In this document: piece after piece, positions 1 through 9,634 of the stretch
Position numbering within the stretch: position 1 is the stretch's first letter
How the letters are laid out: every line of letters begins with the position of its first letter
NCBI GenBank assembly: GCA_031826515.1
Contig: CP134536.1
Span: 3,106,501 to 3,170,500, forward strand
DNA from: Flavobacteriaceae bacterium HL-DH10
GTDB lineage: Bacteria; Bacteroidota; Bacteroidia; Flavobacteriales; Flavobacteriaceae
Direction: 5' to 3'
DNA length: 64,000 nt
Made by a program: the position numbers and the translations under genes
The notes under the pieces: generated by a model
Told to the model about the DNA's origin: nothing
The model's database searches: none
The model's input: only the letters and a program-made list of their open reading frames with translations

Positions 1-941
1 ACATAACGCGGAAGCCTAGGTAAATTTCCAATAACTGTTTCTACTTCAATATTTGGAACACTTGTTAAAAATTGGTTGTAAAGCTGAGAATTGCTTCTAG
101 AGAATTTAGGTAAATCATCTACTGGACCTTTTGTTTCATTTACAACTGTTTCCGTAATTCCTAAAGCATTACGGTAAATTCCACCTATTTGCTTTTCAGT
201 CAACGGTATTCTATATATTCTGAAATCAAATAAATTAGCATCAAGGAAAGTATGATTAGAACCCAATGATTTTCCTATATATAGTGCGTTTTTTTTCTTA
301 GACTTATTGTTAAATAATTTCTCTAAATCTAATTCTACATTTTTAGTTTCGCTTACTTGTTTACCATTTACATACGAGCTTATCGTTTTAGATGGAATAT
401 CCATTACTAACACTAAATGATTCCATTTATTAGCCTCTAATGCAGTAGCTGTTGTTTTGTAATTTTTTCCAGATTCAGTAATAATCTCAGCTATATTTTC
501 TTTTTTATTTTTGATGCCTAGCGGAGCAACAAACACATGTGAATTGTTGTTTTTTCCAAAGTCGAATACATATTGGCCTGTTTCTGTTGATCGCAAGTAA
601 ACCCAAGTAGAAATACTCAAAGATTCTTCTCCTGTAACTGCGCCTGCAGGAATAGAAACATATGCTTTATTGTTTCCTGATAAAGAAATTACTTTTCCAA
701 ATTTTTCATCATCTACGAATTTAATTTTAGAGGCATCAACACTACCATGAAGATTATTTCTAGACCAGTCTTTTACATCACCAGCAAATACATAGCGTGC
801 AATTAATCCGGTTTCTCCAATACCATCCAAAATTTGATCACCGCTTTGTGCCGTTACATTTGTTGTACACAAGGCATAAAAACTAAGTGTTAAACAAACT
901 AATGACTTATAGTTTTTCATAATTAAATTACTTTTCTTCAT
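1..941 (-). CDS. LamG-domain secreted protein, 3' end beyond window (possible GH127-type enzyme)
   Basis: Only the N-terminal part (about 313 residues) lies in the window and the gene continues past the left edge. It starts with a signal peptide ending near TNVTAQ. A laminin-G/concanavalin-like jelly roll follows, seen in short stretches such as LIARYVFAGDVKDWS, WVYLRSTETGQYVFDFG, NKWNHLVLVMD and DFRIYRIPLTEKQI. The last visible residues (NLPRLPRYV) begin another domain. In my recollection this order is common in Bacteroidota enzymes of the DUF1680/GH127 type, but the catalytic part is not visible, so that is a guess. The start at 941 (MKKSNLIMKNYK) is in frame with an equally good one at 920. 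It lies 29 bp after the S9 peptidase stop, so both probably share the promoter at 3243-3307. Confidence 0.75.
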   Translation of the reverse strand, partial: MKKSNLIMKNYKSLVCLTLSFYALCTTNVTAQSGDQILDGIGETGLIARYVFAGDVKDWSRNNLHGSVDASKIKFVDDEKFGKVISLSGNNKAYVSIPAGAVTGEESLSISTWVYLRSTETGQYVFDFGKNNNSHVFVAPLGIKNKKENIAEIITESGKNYKTTATALEANKWNHLVLVMDIPSKTISSYVNGKQVSETKNVELDLEKLFNNKSKKKNALYIGKSLGSNHTFLDANLFDFRIYRIPLTEKQIGGIYRNALGITETVVNETKGPVDDLPKFSRSNSQLYNQFLTSVPNIEVETVIGNLPRLPRY

Positions 942-970
942 ATTGTAAACCTATGATTTATACTTTTATT

Positions 971-3223
971 TTATTGTTTGTATGTAGTATCCCAAGAAGG
1001 TGGTGTTATATTTAAAAGATGTTTTACAAAAAAGTCTTTTCTTTTACGTTCTCCATAATCGCCACCAGCAGAATGTGCCATTCCCGGTACGGTTACTAAT
1101 TCAAAATCTTTATTCGCTTTTATTAAAGCATTAGCAAACTGCATTGTTGAAGCAGGATCAACATTATCATCTACTTCTCCTAAAATTAGCATTAAATTTC
1201 CTCCTAACTGGGCTGCATTTTCTACATTAGAGCAGGCTTCATAATGTGGTCCAATAGGATAGCCCATAAACTGTTCGTTCCACCACATTTTATCCATTCT
1301 ATTGTCATGACATCCACATGAAGCTACAGCTACATCGTAAAAATCTGAATTAAAAACCAAAGCAGCACCTGCATTTTGACCTCCAGCAGAAGTTCCGTGT
1401 ATACCTACTTTATCTACATTCATATACGGGTATTTTTTTGCAGCAGCTTTCATCCAAAGTTTTCTGTCAGGAAAACCACCGTCTTTTAAATTTTGCCAGC
1501 AAACATCATGAAATGCTTTAGATCTGTTTGAAGTTCCCATACCGTCTATTTGAACGACAATAAAACCTAACTCTGCTAACGATGTCATTGACCAGTAATA
1601 AGGTCGAAAATCTTTAGGTACAAACGAATCGTGGGGTCCTGCATAAATATACTCAATAATTGGGTAGCTGCGGTTTGGATCGAATGTTGTTGGTCTTACA
1701 ATAATGCCCCAAATATCTGTTTCACCATCTCTACCTTTTGCTGTAAAAACCTCTGGAGCTTTCCAACCCTGTTTGATTAGTTCGGAATCATCACCTTTTT
1801 GAATTTCTAATAATTTATTGGCGCCGTCTGTAGTTTTTAAAAGTGTTGTTGCAGGCTTATCTACCCTAGAGTATTGGTCTACGAAATACTTATAATCTTT
1901 AGAAAAAGTTACTTTGTGATTACCATTTTCTGAAGTAAGACGTTTAAAATTTTTACCATCAAAATCTATTTTGCAATAATGTATAAAATAGGGGTCTTGA
2001 TTTCTATCTAATCCGCTGGCTGTAAAATAAATTTCTTTATTTTTTTCATCTACATGGATCACTTTTCTAACAACCCATTTTCCTTTAGTTAGTTGCTTCT
2101 TTACTGTGCCATCTCCATTATATAAGTAAACATGATTCCAACCATCACGCTCTGAAGTCCAAACAATTTGTTTGCCATCTTCAATATCATATCTAAATTT
2201 TTTACTACTATAGTCAATAAATGTCTTGCTTGTTTCATTTATTAAAACACTTAATTTACCAGTTTCTGCATTAACATTAATAACCTTATAAGCTTGGTGT
2301 CCTCGTTGATTATACTCAAAAGTAAAAGCTCTGCTATCTGCTCTCCAATCTATTCTAGAAATAGCATATTGGCTACTAAATTCATCTGTTGGAATTTTTA
2401 TATGTTCTTTCGAATCAATTAAGAATAATTGAGGACTTTTAAAAGGTAGTTCGTCTCCGGGTTTTAAATAATCTCGTGTTTGTAATTTTGGCTGAAGTTG
2501 GTCTTTCGGACTAGACTCTATAAAGTAAATTTTATGATCTTCACCAGGTTTTACTTTATAAGCCATAATTTTTTTGCTATCGGGAGACCATTTTATATAA
2601 GTTGAATAGTAATTTCCCTTTGTACCATCATAACTCAATTGAGTTTCGGCATTCGTTTTAATATCTTTTATATAAAGATTTGAATTCTTTATGTAAGCAA
2701 TTTTAGATGCATCTGGAGAAGGCACATTTTTATTTTTAGTTTCATCAAAAAAATCGCCCCAATATCTAGAGTCTCTATCTTTTTTTTCCTTGATTGTATC
2801 TAAAATAGTTAAATCGTAAGTGTCTAAATTACAAGACAACTGTAGGTTTTTAAAGTTGAAATTAAGATTATTACTTTCTGAATCTAACTTTAAGTTTTTA
2901 ATATTTATATTGTTGTAATTTACTGTTTCATTTGTCTTTTTAGTTAAAACCTCTGCTAGTTTTTTATGATTAAAAACTGGTTTTTGTTGTTTCGTTTCGG
3001 CATTTACAAATAAATATTCCTTTCCTTCTTTTGAATTATTTACATACCATAATTCGTTAGTAGACACCCAGTAGAATGTTGATGGTGTATTAAAAACTTT
3101 ATCTCTAAATAAAGAATCTACGGCAATCGCTTTTTTATATTCTTTCAAAGTACCTTGACTGTGCATTGAAATACAACAAAAAAACGTTACAAAGACACTT
3201 GTTTTTAGGGTTACCTTTTTCAT
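971..3223 (-). CDS. S9 family prolyl oligopeptidase / dipeptidyl peptidase IV-like
   Basis: A 750-residue serine peptidase with a Sec signal peptide (about residues 1-23), so it acts in the periplasm or at the surface. The first 450 or so residues form a DPP-IV-type beta-propeller. The last 250 are the alpha/beta-hydrolase S9 domain. The catalytic triad is visible: Ser612 in GTSAGG, an Asp in GEVDDN (685 or 686) and His717 in GMAHS. The family removes X-Pro dipeptides or cleaves after proline, which suits digestion of proline- and hydroxyproline-rich peptides. It has its own promoter just upstream (3243-3307) carrying the element shared with the hydroxyproline operon. Length matches the family. 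The exact specificity (DPP-IV, or acylaminoacyl/tripeptidyl type) cannot be read from sequence alone. Confidence 0.93.
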   Translation of the reverse strand: MKKVTLKTSVFVTFFCCISMHSQGTLKEYKKAIAVDSLFRDKVFNTPSTFYWVSTNELWYVNNSKEGKEYLFVNAETKQQKPVFNHKKLAEVLTKKTNETVNYNNINIKNLKLDSESNNLNFNFKNLQLSCNLDTYDLTILDTIKEKKDRDSRYWGDFFDETKNKNVPSPDASKIAYIKNSNLYIKDIKTNAETQLSYDGTKGNYYSTYIKWSPDSKKIMAYKVKPGEDHKIYFIESSPKDQLQPKLQTRDYLKPGDELPFKSPQLFLIDSKEHIKIPTDEFSSQYAISRIDWRADSRAFTFEYNQRGHQAYKVINVNAETGKLSVLINETSKTFIDYSSKKFRYDIEDGKQIVWTSERDGWNHVYLYNGDGTVKKQLTKGKWVVRKVIHVDEKNKEIYFTASGLDRNQDPYFIHYCKIDFDGKNFKRLTSENGNHKVTFSKDYKYFVDQYSRVDKPATTLLKTTDGANKLLEIQKGDDSELIKQGWKAPEVFTAKGRDGETDIWGIIVRPTTFDPNRSYPIIEYIYAGPHDSFVPKDFRPYYWSMTSLAELGFIVVQIDGMGTSNRSKAFHDVCWQNLKDGGFPDRKLWMKAAAKKYPYMNVDKVGIHGTSAGGQNAGAALVFNSDFYDVAVASCGCHDNRMDKMWWNEQFMGYPIGPHYEACSNVENAAQLGGNLMLILGEVDDNVDPASTMQFANALIKANKDFELVTVPGMAHSAGGDYGERKRKDFFVKHLLNITPPSWDTTYKQ

Positions 3224-3242
3224 AGTTCGATTTATTTATTTA

Positions 3243-3307
3243 TAAAAATAAATATTATGATTAAACAGGTCTAGCCTAAAGTTATCTAAAAGTAGTACTA
3301 TATTAGC
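3243..3307 (-). promoter_or_regulatory. Promoter A of the GATAATATAGTATC regulon, upstream of the S9 peptidase
   Basis: The core near-palindrome lies at 3294-3307 and is the weakest of the set (11 of 14 positions match). On the minus strand it reads GCTAATATAGTACT. A candidate -7 box, TATTTTTA, is at 3243-3250, 44 bp from the core, the same spacing as in the sister promoters. The predicted transcript starts about 13 nt before the start codon. The function as an operator is inferred from the conserved sequence and spacing. Confidence 0.6.
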
Positions 3308-3429
3308 CTTAACATAAAGTTAATAGTCGAATTTGTGTGATTTTAATACAAAAGCCTATACCAAATTATATCAAAACGAAAAACGCTTAACATCTGTAAG
3401 AAAAAGTTTTCTCATTAACTTAGTTAGAA

Positions 3430-4650
3430 TTAACCTTTAATACCAAATGGATTTTCAATAGAATAGGCTGGTTGCGTAAACCATTTTGGTCCGTCTGTAG
3501 TCATATAAATGTGATCTTCTAATCGAATACCAAATTGATTTGGAACACAAATCATAGGCTCGACACTATAACACATTCCAGATTTTAAAATAGTTTCGTT
3601 TCCTTTTAGAATATATGGATATTCGTGAATATCTAAACCAATGCCGTGGCCAGTTCTGTGTGGACATCCTGGAAGGTTGTAATCTGGACCAAGACCGTGA
3701 GACGTTATTGTGTTTCTGGCAGCAACATCTACTATTCCACAAGTATTTCCTGATTTTGAAGCATTAAAGGCTGCTATTTGAGCTTCTTTTTCGATATTCC
3801 AAATCTTGCGCTGGTAATCAGTAGCTTCTCCAAAAACATAGGTTCTTGTAAGATCTGAAATATAATCGTGAACCGAACAACCTGTGTCTACCAAAACAAT
3901 ATCATTCATTTCTAAAGGTTTTGGTGTTTTTACACCATGAGGAAATGAGCTGTCTATACCAAATAAAACAATACAGAAATAAGAACCCGAAACCACTCCA
4001 TAACGTTTGTGAGCTTCATGTATAAAATCTTCCACTTCTTTAGCAGTAATACCAACTCTTAATATTCTAGCTGTTGCTTTATGAACTTCTAATGTGATGT
4101 CCATTAAGGATTGCATAATAGAAATTTCAGCTTCAGATTTAATCATTCTACATGCTGAAATGATAGATTTAGCATTGCTTATGGTTAACGTTTCTGACGC
4201 ATTTAATATACCTTCATAAATGAAAAAAGGAGTGCTCTCATCAATTAAAACTTCACCTTCTGAAATACCTTCAGATTTAAGAATATTGTTAAATAATGTA
4301 AACGGACTTTCATGTTCTTCCCAACAATGAATTGGTCCTTCCATCATCATAAAATCTCTAATAGTACCTTTTTCAAAATTAGGAGCTATATAATGTATTG
4401 CACCAGTTGATAATAAAATGGCTCCAACCATTCGTTCGCTAGAATGCCAATGTGTTCCTGTAAAATAGAGTAAATTCGTTCCAGCATTTAAATAAATTGC
4501 TTTTACGTTTTGAGCTACCATAAGCTCACAAGCTTTGATAATTCTATTTTTATATTCTGTCTTCTGGATAGGTTTTATTAAATGCGCCGTAGGTTTTATG
4601 GCATTTAATTCTGCTTCAATGGTTGAACCTCCTATTCCGAATTTATTCAT
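3430..4650 (-). CDS. M24 family Xaa-Pro peptidase (aminopeptidase P/prolidase type)
   Basis: A 406-residue metallopeptidase without a signal peptide, so cytoplasmic. The N-terminal creatinase-like domain (about 30-165) is followed by the pita-bread M24 domain. All five metal ligands are present: Asp255 (VDTG), Asp266 (SDLTRT), His335 (RTGHGIG), Glu364 (VEPM) and Glu378 (RLED). The family splits the bond before proline in dipeptides or N-terminal X-Pro. Here, as the last gene of the hydroxyproline operon (64 bp after the dehydrogenase), it probably frees proline or hydroxyproline from imported X-Pro/X-Hyp peptides. The role on hydroxyproline is inferred from context. Prolidase versus aminopeptidase P cannot be decided here. 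Confidence 0.93.
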   Translation of the reverse strand: MNKFGIGGSTIEAELNAIKPTAHLIKPIQKTEYKNRIIKACELMVAQNVKAIYLNAGTNLLYFTGTHWHSSERMVGAILLSTGAIHYIAPNFEKGTIRDFMMMEGPIHCWEEHESPFTLFNNILKSEGISEGEVLIDESTPFFIYEGILNASETLTISNAKSIISACRMIKSEAEISIMQSLMDITLEVHKATARILRVGITAKEVEDFIHEAHKRYGVVSGSYFCIVLFGIDSSFPHGVKTPKPLEMNDIVLVDTGCSVHDYISDLTRTYVFGEATDYQRKIWNIEKEAQIAAFNASKSGNTCGIVDVAARNTITSHGLGPDYNLPGCPHRTGHGIGLDIHEYPYILKGNETILKSGMCYSVEPMICVPNQFGIRLEDHIYMTTDGPKWFTQPAYSIENPFGIKG

Positions 4651-4714
4651 ACTTTTTGTGTTTTTCTTTTATATTTTGAAGTAATTAATTATAAAGATAA
4701 TATTTGTTTATAAT

Positions 4715-5959
4715 TTATTTAAAACGTTCTGGCGATAATGGATTTAAATTAACCGAAGCTTTTTTGTTTTCAATTAATTCTGTAACAAGTTTTCCTGTAA
4801 TTGGGCCTAAACTCCAACCCATCATAGCATGTCCAGCAGCAATAGTTAAGTTATTGTACTTACTTGTTTTCCCAATAAACGGCACGCCATCTGGAGAAAC
4901 AGGTCGTAATCCAGAAGTAGCATTAGCTCGTTCTTCTTCGTTAATTTCAATGTTTTTGTAATATTTTTTAGCGGCATTAGCTAAGGCTTCAACACGTTCT
5001 TTTTTAACTAATGTGTTATTTCCTGAGAACTCCATAGTACCAGCAAAACGCGTAAATCCATCCATTGGTGTAATGGCAGCTTTTGCCTCTAATAAAATGG
5101 TTGGTATGGTAATGCCTGTTGGTCTGTGCACGTCCATACTATAGCCTTTACCGCCTTGAATAGGCACTTTTAAATTTAATTTTGAAGCTAAAGCTGAAGT
5201 CCAACTTCCACTTGCCAATACGAAATCGTCTGCTTCGAAGGTATCGGTTTGTGTTGTTACAGACACAATTTGATTGTTTTTTATAGTAAAGTCTTTTACT
5301 TCTTGATTGATTTTAAAAGTAACGCCATTATTTTTTAACCACGTTTTTAGTGTTATCATAAAATGATTAGGCGTCATGTGCGAATCACATTTATAATGAG
5401 CTGCTCCAATAACATGATCTGATAAAACAGGTTGAATTTTTTGCAATTCTTCTTTGTTTAACATGGTAACATCTAATCCTTCTTTTAAAGCCCGATGTGC
5501 TATTTCATGTTCTTCTGCTTCACTTTTAGTATTGCTAAATGCCATTAAAACACCTTTTTTTTCATAATAAAAATTAAAGTCTAAAGAGGCTAACATTTCT
5601 TCAAATAAATGCTGACTTTTTAAGTTAAGTTCTTTTAAAACTGGAATCGATTTTTCAACATTTAGTTTAGTTGTCGATTTTTTAAAGAGCCATACCCATT
5701 TAAAGAAATCAAGATCTAATCTAGGTTTAATATAAAATGGACTTGAGCTATTAAACATCCATTTTATACCTTGTGTAATAATTCCTGGTGCAGCGAGTGG
5801 TATAAAATGACTCGGAGTTAAATAACCGGCATTAATAAATGATGCTCCTGTTGAAATATCGCTTTGATCTAATACTGTTACTGCATGACCTTCTTTTGCC
5901 AAGTAATAGGCACTACACAATCCTGAAATTCCACCACCAATAATAATTACTTTTTTCAT
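4715..5959 (-). CDS. FAD-dependent D-amino-acid dehydrogenase, probable cis-4-hydroxy-D-proline dehydrogenase
   Basis: A 414-residue DadA-like flavoprotein of the DAO family. The Rossmann FAD motif is at the N-terminus (residues 4-15, IIIGGGISGLCS). The C-terminal FAD-contacting stretch TIAAGHAMMGWSLGP and the TSGLRPVSPDGVPFIG segment are typical of the family. It would oxidise cis-4-hydroxy-D-proline to 1-pyrroline-4-hydroxy-2-carboxylate and pass electrons to the respiratory chain. The family is broad (sarcosine, glycine, D-amino acids). The specific call rests on its place between the hydroxyproline epimerase (109 bp upstream) and the deaminase and semialdehyde dehydrogenase genes, which leave exactly this step to be filled. 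Confidence 0.88.
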   Translation of the reverse strand: MKKVIIIGGGISGLCSAYYLAKEGHAVTVLDQSDISTGASFINAGYLTPSHFIPLAAPGIITQGIKWMFNSSSPFYIKPRLDLDFFKWVWLFKKSTTKLNVEKSIPVLKELNLKSQHLFEEMLASLDFNFYYEKKGVLMAFSNTKSEAEEHEIAHRALKEGLDVTMLNKEELQKIQPVLSDHVIGAAHYKCDSHMTPNHFMITLKTWLKNNGVTFKINQEVKDFTIKNNQIVSVTTQTDTFEADDFVLASGSWTSALASKLNLKVPIQGGKGYSMDVHRPTGITIPTILLEAKAAITPMDGFTRFAGTMEFSGNNTLVKKERVEALANAAKKYYKNIEINEEERANATSGLRPVSPDGVPFIGKTSKYNNLTIAAGHAMMGWSLGPITGKLVTELIENKKASVNLNPLSPERFK

Positions 5960-6068
5960 TAGTTTTAAAATGTATTTTGTTTAAAAAATAAAATGCGCCA
6001 GTAAAATCTATTTTAAATTTGATTTTTTTCTGTGCGCATCTTTAGTTTTTGTTATTTGTTTTTAATTA

Positions 6069-7076
6069 TCAGATTACTTGAAATCCATGTGCGTAAGGAT
6101 CATCATCGTCTATAATTATATTATTATATCCAGTTACTTGCGCCCAGCCTTGTATGCTAGGTATGATGGCTTTTTTATCTGCAAGTGTAGTTTCTTGTTC
6201 TACTTTACCAATAAATTTACTCCCAATAAAGCTTTCGTGAATAAATGTTTCTCCTAATTTTAATTTCCCTTTAGCATGTAATTGTGCTATACGAGCCGAA
6301 GTGCCTGTGCCGCAAGGGGAACGATCTATAGCTTTGTCACCATAGAAAACAGCATTTCTTCCTGAGGAACTTGGGTCAATAGGATTACCTGTCCAAAGCA
6401 TGTGGCTTACATCTCTAATCGTATCATTTTCTGGGTGAATAAACATATTAGGGTACTTAGCATTGATGAGATCTCTAATTATTTGAGAATACTGTATAAT
6501 TTTACTGGCCGTAAAATCATGTATACCACTGAAGTTTTTTTGAGGATCTACAATTGCATAATAATTACCTCCATAAGCAACATCAAAGGTTAATTCTCCA
6601 AGTTCGGGACAATCTATGGTTAAGTTTTCTGCCGCTAAATACGATTTTACATTTACCAATTTGACCCAATCTACTTTTTTTCCCGTTTGTTGGTATTCAA
6701 TTTCAACAAGTCCTGCAGGTGCTTCCATTTTAATGTACCCTGGAAATTTTGGAGTTACTAATCCTTCTTCTATAGCAATAGTAATCGTGCCAATGGTTCC
6801 ATGGCCACACATAGGTAAACATCCTGAAGTTTCAATAAAAAGTATAGCAAAATCATTTTTAGGATCGTGAGGTGGAAATAAAATACTACCACTCATCATA
6901 TCATGGCCACGAGGTTCAAACATTAAACCTTTACGAATCCAATCGAATTCTTTTAGGAAATGTTGACGCTTTTCACTCATAGTATTACCTATAAGATTTG
7001 GACCTCCACCAGCTATAACACGAACAGGATTTCCGCATGTGTGAGCATCTACACAAAAAAATGTTTTTCTTGCCAT
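6069..7076 (-). CDS. 4-hydroxyproline epimerase (proline racemase family)
   Basis: A 335-residue cytoplasmic enzyme that interconverts trans-4-hydroxy-L-proline and cis-4-hydroxy-D-proline, the first step of bacterial hydroxyproline breakdown. Both catalytic cysteines are present: Cys90 in PMCGHGT and Cys255 in DRSPCGTGT. In the related trans-3-hydroxyproline dehydratases one of these is replaced, so this copy should be an epimerase or racemase. The CGHG form of the first motif, together with the operon partners, favours 4-hydroxyproline over proline. It starts 32 bp after the stop of the aldehyde dehydrogenase gene, in the same operon. Confidence 0.94.
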   Translation of the reverse strand: MARKTFFCVDAHTCGNPVRVIAGGGPNLIGNTMSEKRQHFLKEFDWIRKGLMFEPRGHDMMSGSILFPPHDPKNDFAILFIETSGCLPMCGHGTIGTITIAIEEGLVTPKFPGYIKMEAPAGLVEIEYQQTGKKVDWVKLVNVKSYLAAENLTIDCPELGELTFDVAYGGNYYAIVDPQKNFSGIHDFTASKIIQYSQIIRDLINAKYPNMFIHPENDTIRDVSHMLWTGNPIDPSSSGRNAVFYGDKAIDRSPCGTGTSARIAQLHAKGKLKLGETFIHESFIGSKFIGKVEQETTLADKKAIIPSIQGWAQVTGYNNIIIDDDDPYAHGFQVI

Positions 7077-7108
7077 ATAGTATTCATGACTTTTTTAAAG
7101 TCTTAAAA

Positions 7109-8638
7109 TTAATTGTTTTTTAATGACTCAGGAAGCAATTCTGTTGGGAATGATTGATAACTTACCGGTCTAACCCATCTGTATATCGCATCTACACCTA
7201 CAGATGTAAATTTAGAATCAGATGAAGCAGGGTATGGACCACCATGATGCATAGAAGGACAAACTTCTACACCAGTAGGAACCCCATTAAAAATAATTCT
7301 TCCAACACGATTTGTTAACGCATCAACAATATCGGTCAGATTTTCAATGTCTTCTTTTTCTGCAATGATAGTTCCTGTTAACTGTCCTTCAAGAGCTTCA
7401 ATAATTGCAACTAATTGGTCTTCGTCTTTACTTTTTACCACCAATGAAAATGGACCAAAAACTTCTTGATGAATTTTAGGATTAGCTAAGAAATTCGCAC
7501 CAGAAACACTTGCTATTGCAGAAGCTACAAAGTTGTTTTTTAACTCACCTTCAATTTTAGCAACAGTTTTAACACCTTCTTGAGACGTTACACTCGCTTC
7601 ATTTTTATTGTAACCTGCTTTGATGTTAGGATGCAACATGCATTGTGGTTCTATAGCAACTGTTTTGTTTGCTAAATCTTGAATGAAGTCTTCTGTTTTG
7701 TCGTTTTCTGTAGTTATTATTAAACCAGGATTGGTACAAAATTGTCCCGTTCCAACAGTTATAGACCCTGCATAGGTAGATGCAATAGCTTCACCGCGAT
7801 TAGCGATAGCTAAAGGTGTAATAATCACAGGGTTTATGCTACCCATTTCGGCGTAAACAGGAATAGGTTCTTCACGTTTGGAAGCTAAATTAAAAATAGC
7901 TCTACCGGCATTAATACTTCCAGTAAAACCTACTGCCTTAACTTTTGAATGATTTACTAGTGCAGAGCCAACAATAGGTCCACGACCAGAAAGATGTGAA
8001 AATACGCCGTTAGGCATACCAGTTTTTTCTGCTGCTTTTATAATGGCAGACGCTACTAATTCTGATGTTCCAGAGTGCATTTCATGCGCTTTTACAATAA
8101 CAGGACATCCTGCAGCTAAAGCACTAGCAGTATCTCCTCCAGCTGTTGAAAATGCGAAAGGGAAATTACTAGCTCCGAAGACTACAACCGGACCTAAAGG
8201 CGTTACCGTTTTACGTAAGTCGTCTTTAGGCAAAGGTTGTCTATCTGGTATGGCAGCATCAAACTTGTTGCCCTTCCAGTCTTCATTTGAGACTAAATCG
8301 GCAAACGATTTTAATTGCATAATGGTTCTACCACGTTCACCTAAAGCTCTTCCTTCGGGAAGCCCAGACTCAGTGGTGTAGGCATTTATTAATTCTTGAT
8401 CTAAAACTAAAATTTCATTGGCTATAGCATTTAAGAATGCTGCTTTTTGTACTCCAGAAACTTTTCTAAATACTTTGAAAGCCTCAGAAGCTAATTGGGC
8501 TGCTTCTTCAATTTCTTCAAAAGTTGCTTCAATAAATTCGGTCGTATTTTCAATATTTAGTTTAGGGTTAATAGTTTTGTGACTAATCGTCCCCAAAGCA
8601 CTCAGTTTATTTCCAATATAATTTTTGCCTGTAATCAT
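7109..8638 (-). CDS. Aldehyde dehydrogenase, probable 2-oxoglutarate-semialdehyde (2,5-dioxovalerate) dehydrogenase
   Basis: A 509-residue NAD(P)-dependent aldehyde dehydrogenase of the 2,5-dioxovalerate dehydrogenase type, catalysing the last step of the hydroxyproline route to 2-oxoglutarate. The nucleophilic Cys301 is in GTGQFCTNPG and the general base Glu264 in YAEMGSINP. The length, the GQFCTNPGL motif and the MHHGGPYPAS segment near the C-terminus match this subgroup rather than general acetaldehyde dehydrogenases. The gene is separated by 25 bp from the deaminase upstream and 32 bp from the epimerase downstream. The same enzyme type also serves pentose or glucarate oxidation, but the neighbours argue for hydroxyproline here. 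Confidence 0.92.
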   Translation of the reverse strand: MITGKNYIGNKLSALGTISHKTINPKLNIENTTEFIEATFEEIEEAAQLASEAFKVFRKVSGVQKAAFLNAIANEILVLDQELINAYTTESGLPEGRALGERGRTIMQLKSFADLVSNEDWKGNKFDAAIPDRQPLPKDDLRKTVTPLGPVVVFGASNFPFAFSTAGGDTASALAAGCPVIVKAHEMHSGTSELVASAIIKAAEKTGMPNGVFSHLSGRGPIVGSALVNHSKVKAVGFTGSINAGRAIFNLASKREEPIPVYAEMGSINPVIITPLAIANRGEAIASTYAGSITVGTGQFCTNPGLIITTENDKTEDFIQDLANKTVAIEPQCMLHPNIKAGYNKNEASVTSQEGVKTVAKIEGELKNNFVASAIASVSGANFLANPKIHQEVFGPFSLVVKSKDEDQLVAIIEALEGQLTGTIIAEKEDIENLTDIVDALTNRVGRIIFNGVPTGVEVCPSMHHGGPYPASSDSKFTSVGVDAIYRWVRPVSYQSFPTELLPESLKNN

Positions 8639-8663
8639 TGTTTTTATATGTTTTTGTAGTAAG

Positions 8664-9614
8664 CTATATTAAGTCTAAAACTTCAAGTCTTTCTTTTGCT
8701 AGAAAATATCTTGCTCGAACATCATCAATTTGCTCTTGAGTTAATTTTTTACCAAGAGTACGAAGCCCACCATCTGTATCATTATGATGAATTCCCATAG
8801 CAAACTTAAGGCATTCCATAAGCAGTGGTTGAGCATCAAGGTATGATATAGAATTCATAGCCTGAGAAATTTTGTTTGCCTCAGCCCATTCTCCTTTTAA
8901 AACATACTCCTGCATAGTAATACTAGCTTTTGGGAAGATAGTACCTACACCTGTAATTCCACCACATGCTCCAGCAAGTCCTGCATGTACAGTGACACTG
9001 TCAACACCTGCTAAAATTTTTAAATCTTTGTTCTCTAACATCAGCGTTTCAATAGTTGAAACATCTGTAGTCGATATTTTAAGAGCAGTTACTTCAGGTA
9101 GAGCAGCAAGTTTTATAAGAATATCAGTTGAGAGAGCATGATATCCGGCTGCATCAGGGTTGTTATAAGGCATAATTGTTAGGCCTGCCTCTTTTGCGGT
9201 TGCTGCAGCAAGCTCATAGTACGCAAACATTTCTTCATCAGTAGGGACCTCCTTAGTTTTTGGTGGCATGACCATGACTGCATCAACTCCAACCGTTGCA
9301 AGTCCTTCAATGATTTTGGCAAGCTCTTCCTTAGTTTCTGCTGCAGCTCCACTGATTAATGGTACATTGTATTCTTTAGCAACCTCAGAAAGAGATTTTA
9401 GTAAAGATAAACGTTGTTCGTTGCTCAGGTAGCTATTCTCACCTAGAGTACCAGAAGCTACAAGTCCGCCCATTCTGCTTCCTCCCTTACCCTGAGCATT
9501 TAAAACAGCTGCGGCTTGTTTTTGTGTTATATCAAAGTCAATTTCAAGGGCACCAGATTCCGACTCTTTTAGCCATGTAAAAACGGCTGGCATAACGACT
9601 TCCCAATTTATCAT
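8664..9614 (-). CDS. DapA-family lyase, probable 1-pyrroline-4-hydroxy-2-carboxylate deaminase
   Basis: A 316-residue TIM-barrel protein of the dihydrodipicolinate synthase/N-acetylneuraminate lyase superfamily. The Schiff-base lysine is Lys179 (TALKIST) and the partner tyrosine is Tyr150 (IMPYNNP). In hydroxyproline operons this family deaminates and dehydrates 1-pyrroline-4-hydroxy-2-carboxylate to 2-oxoglutarate semialdehyde and ammonia. It is the promoter-proximal gene of the operon and has a leader of only about 14 nt after the predicted start site. Sequence alone does not exclude another aldolase role such as KDG aldolase, but the four-gene context makes the deaminase call strong. Confidence 0.9.
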   Translation of the reverse strand: MINWEVVMPAVFTWLKESESGALEIDFDITQKQAAAVLNAQGKGGSRMGGLVASGTLGENSYLSNEQRLSLLKSLSEVAKEYNVPLISGAAAETKEELAKIIEGLATVGVDAVMVMPPKTKEVPTDEEMFAYYELAAATAKEAGLTIMPYNNPDAAGYHALSTDILIKLAALPEVTALKISTTDVSTIETLMLENKDLKILAGVDSVTVHAGLAGACGGITGVGTIFPKASITMQEYVLKGEWAEANKISQAMNSISYLDAQPLLMECLKFAMGIHHNDTDGGLRTLGKKLTQEQIDDVRARYFLAKERLEVLDLI

Positions 9615-9634
9615 AAAAATTTAATTTATATATG

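Noticed and set aside
971-9614. Collagen as the main substrate of the hydroxyproline genes
   Set aside because: It would explain the peptidases and hydroxyproline enzymes but not the co-regulated GH127, GH2 and SusCD genes. It remains an alternative for the operon alone.
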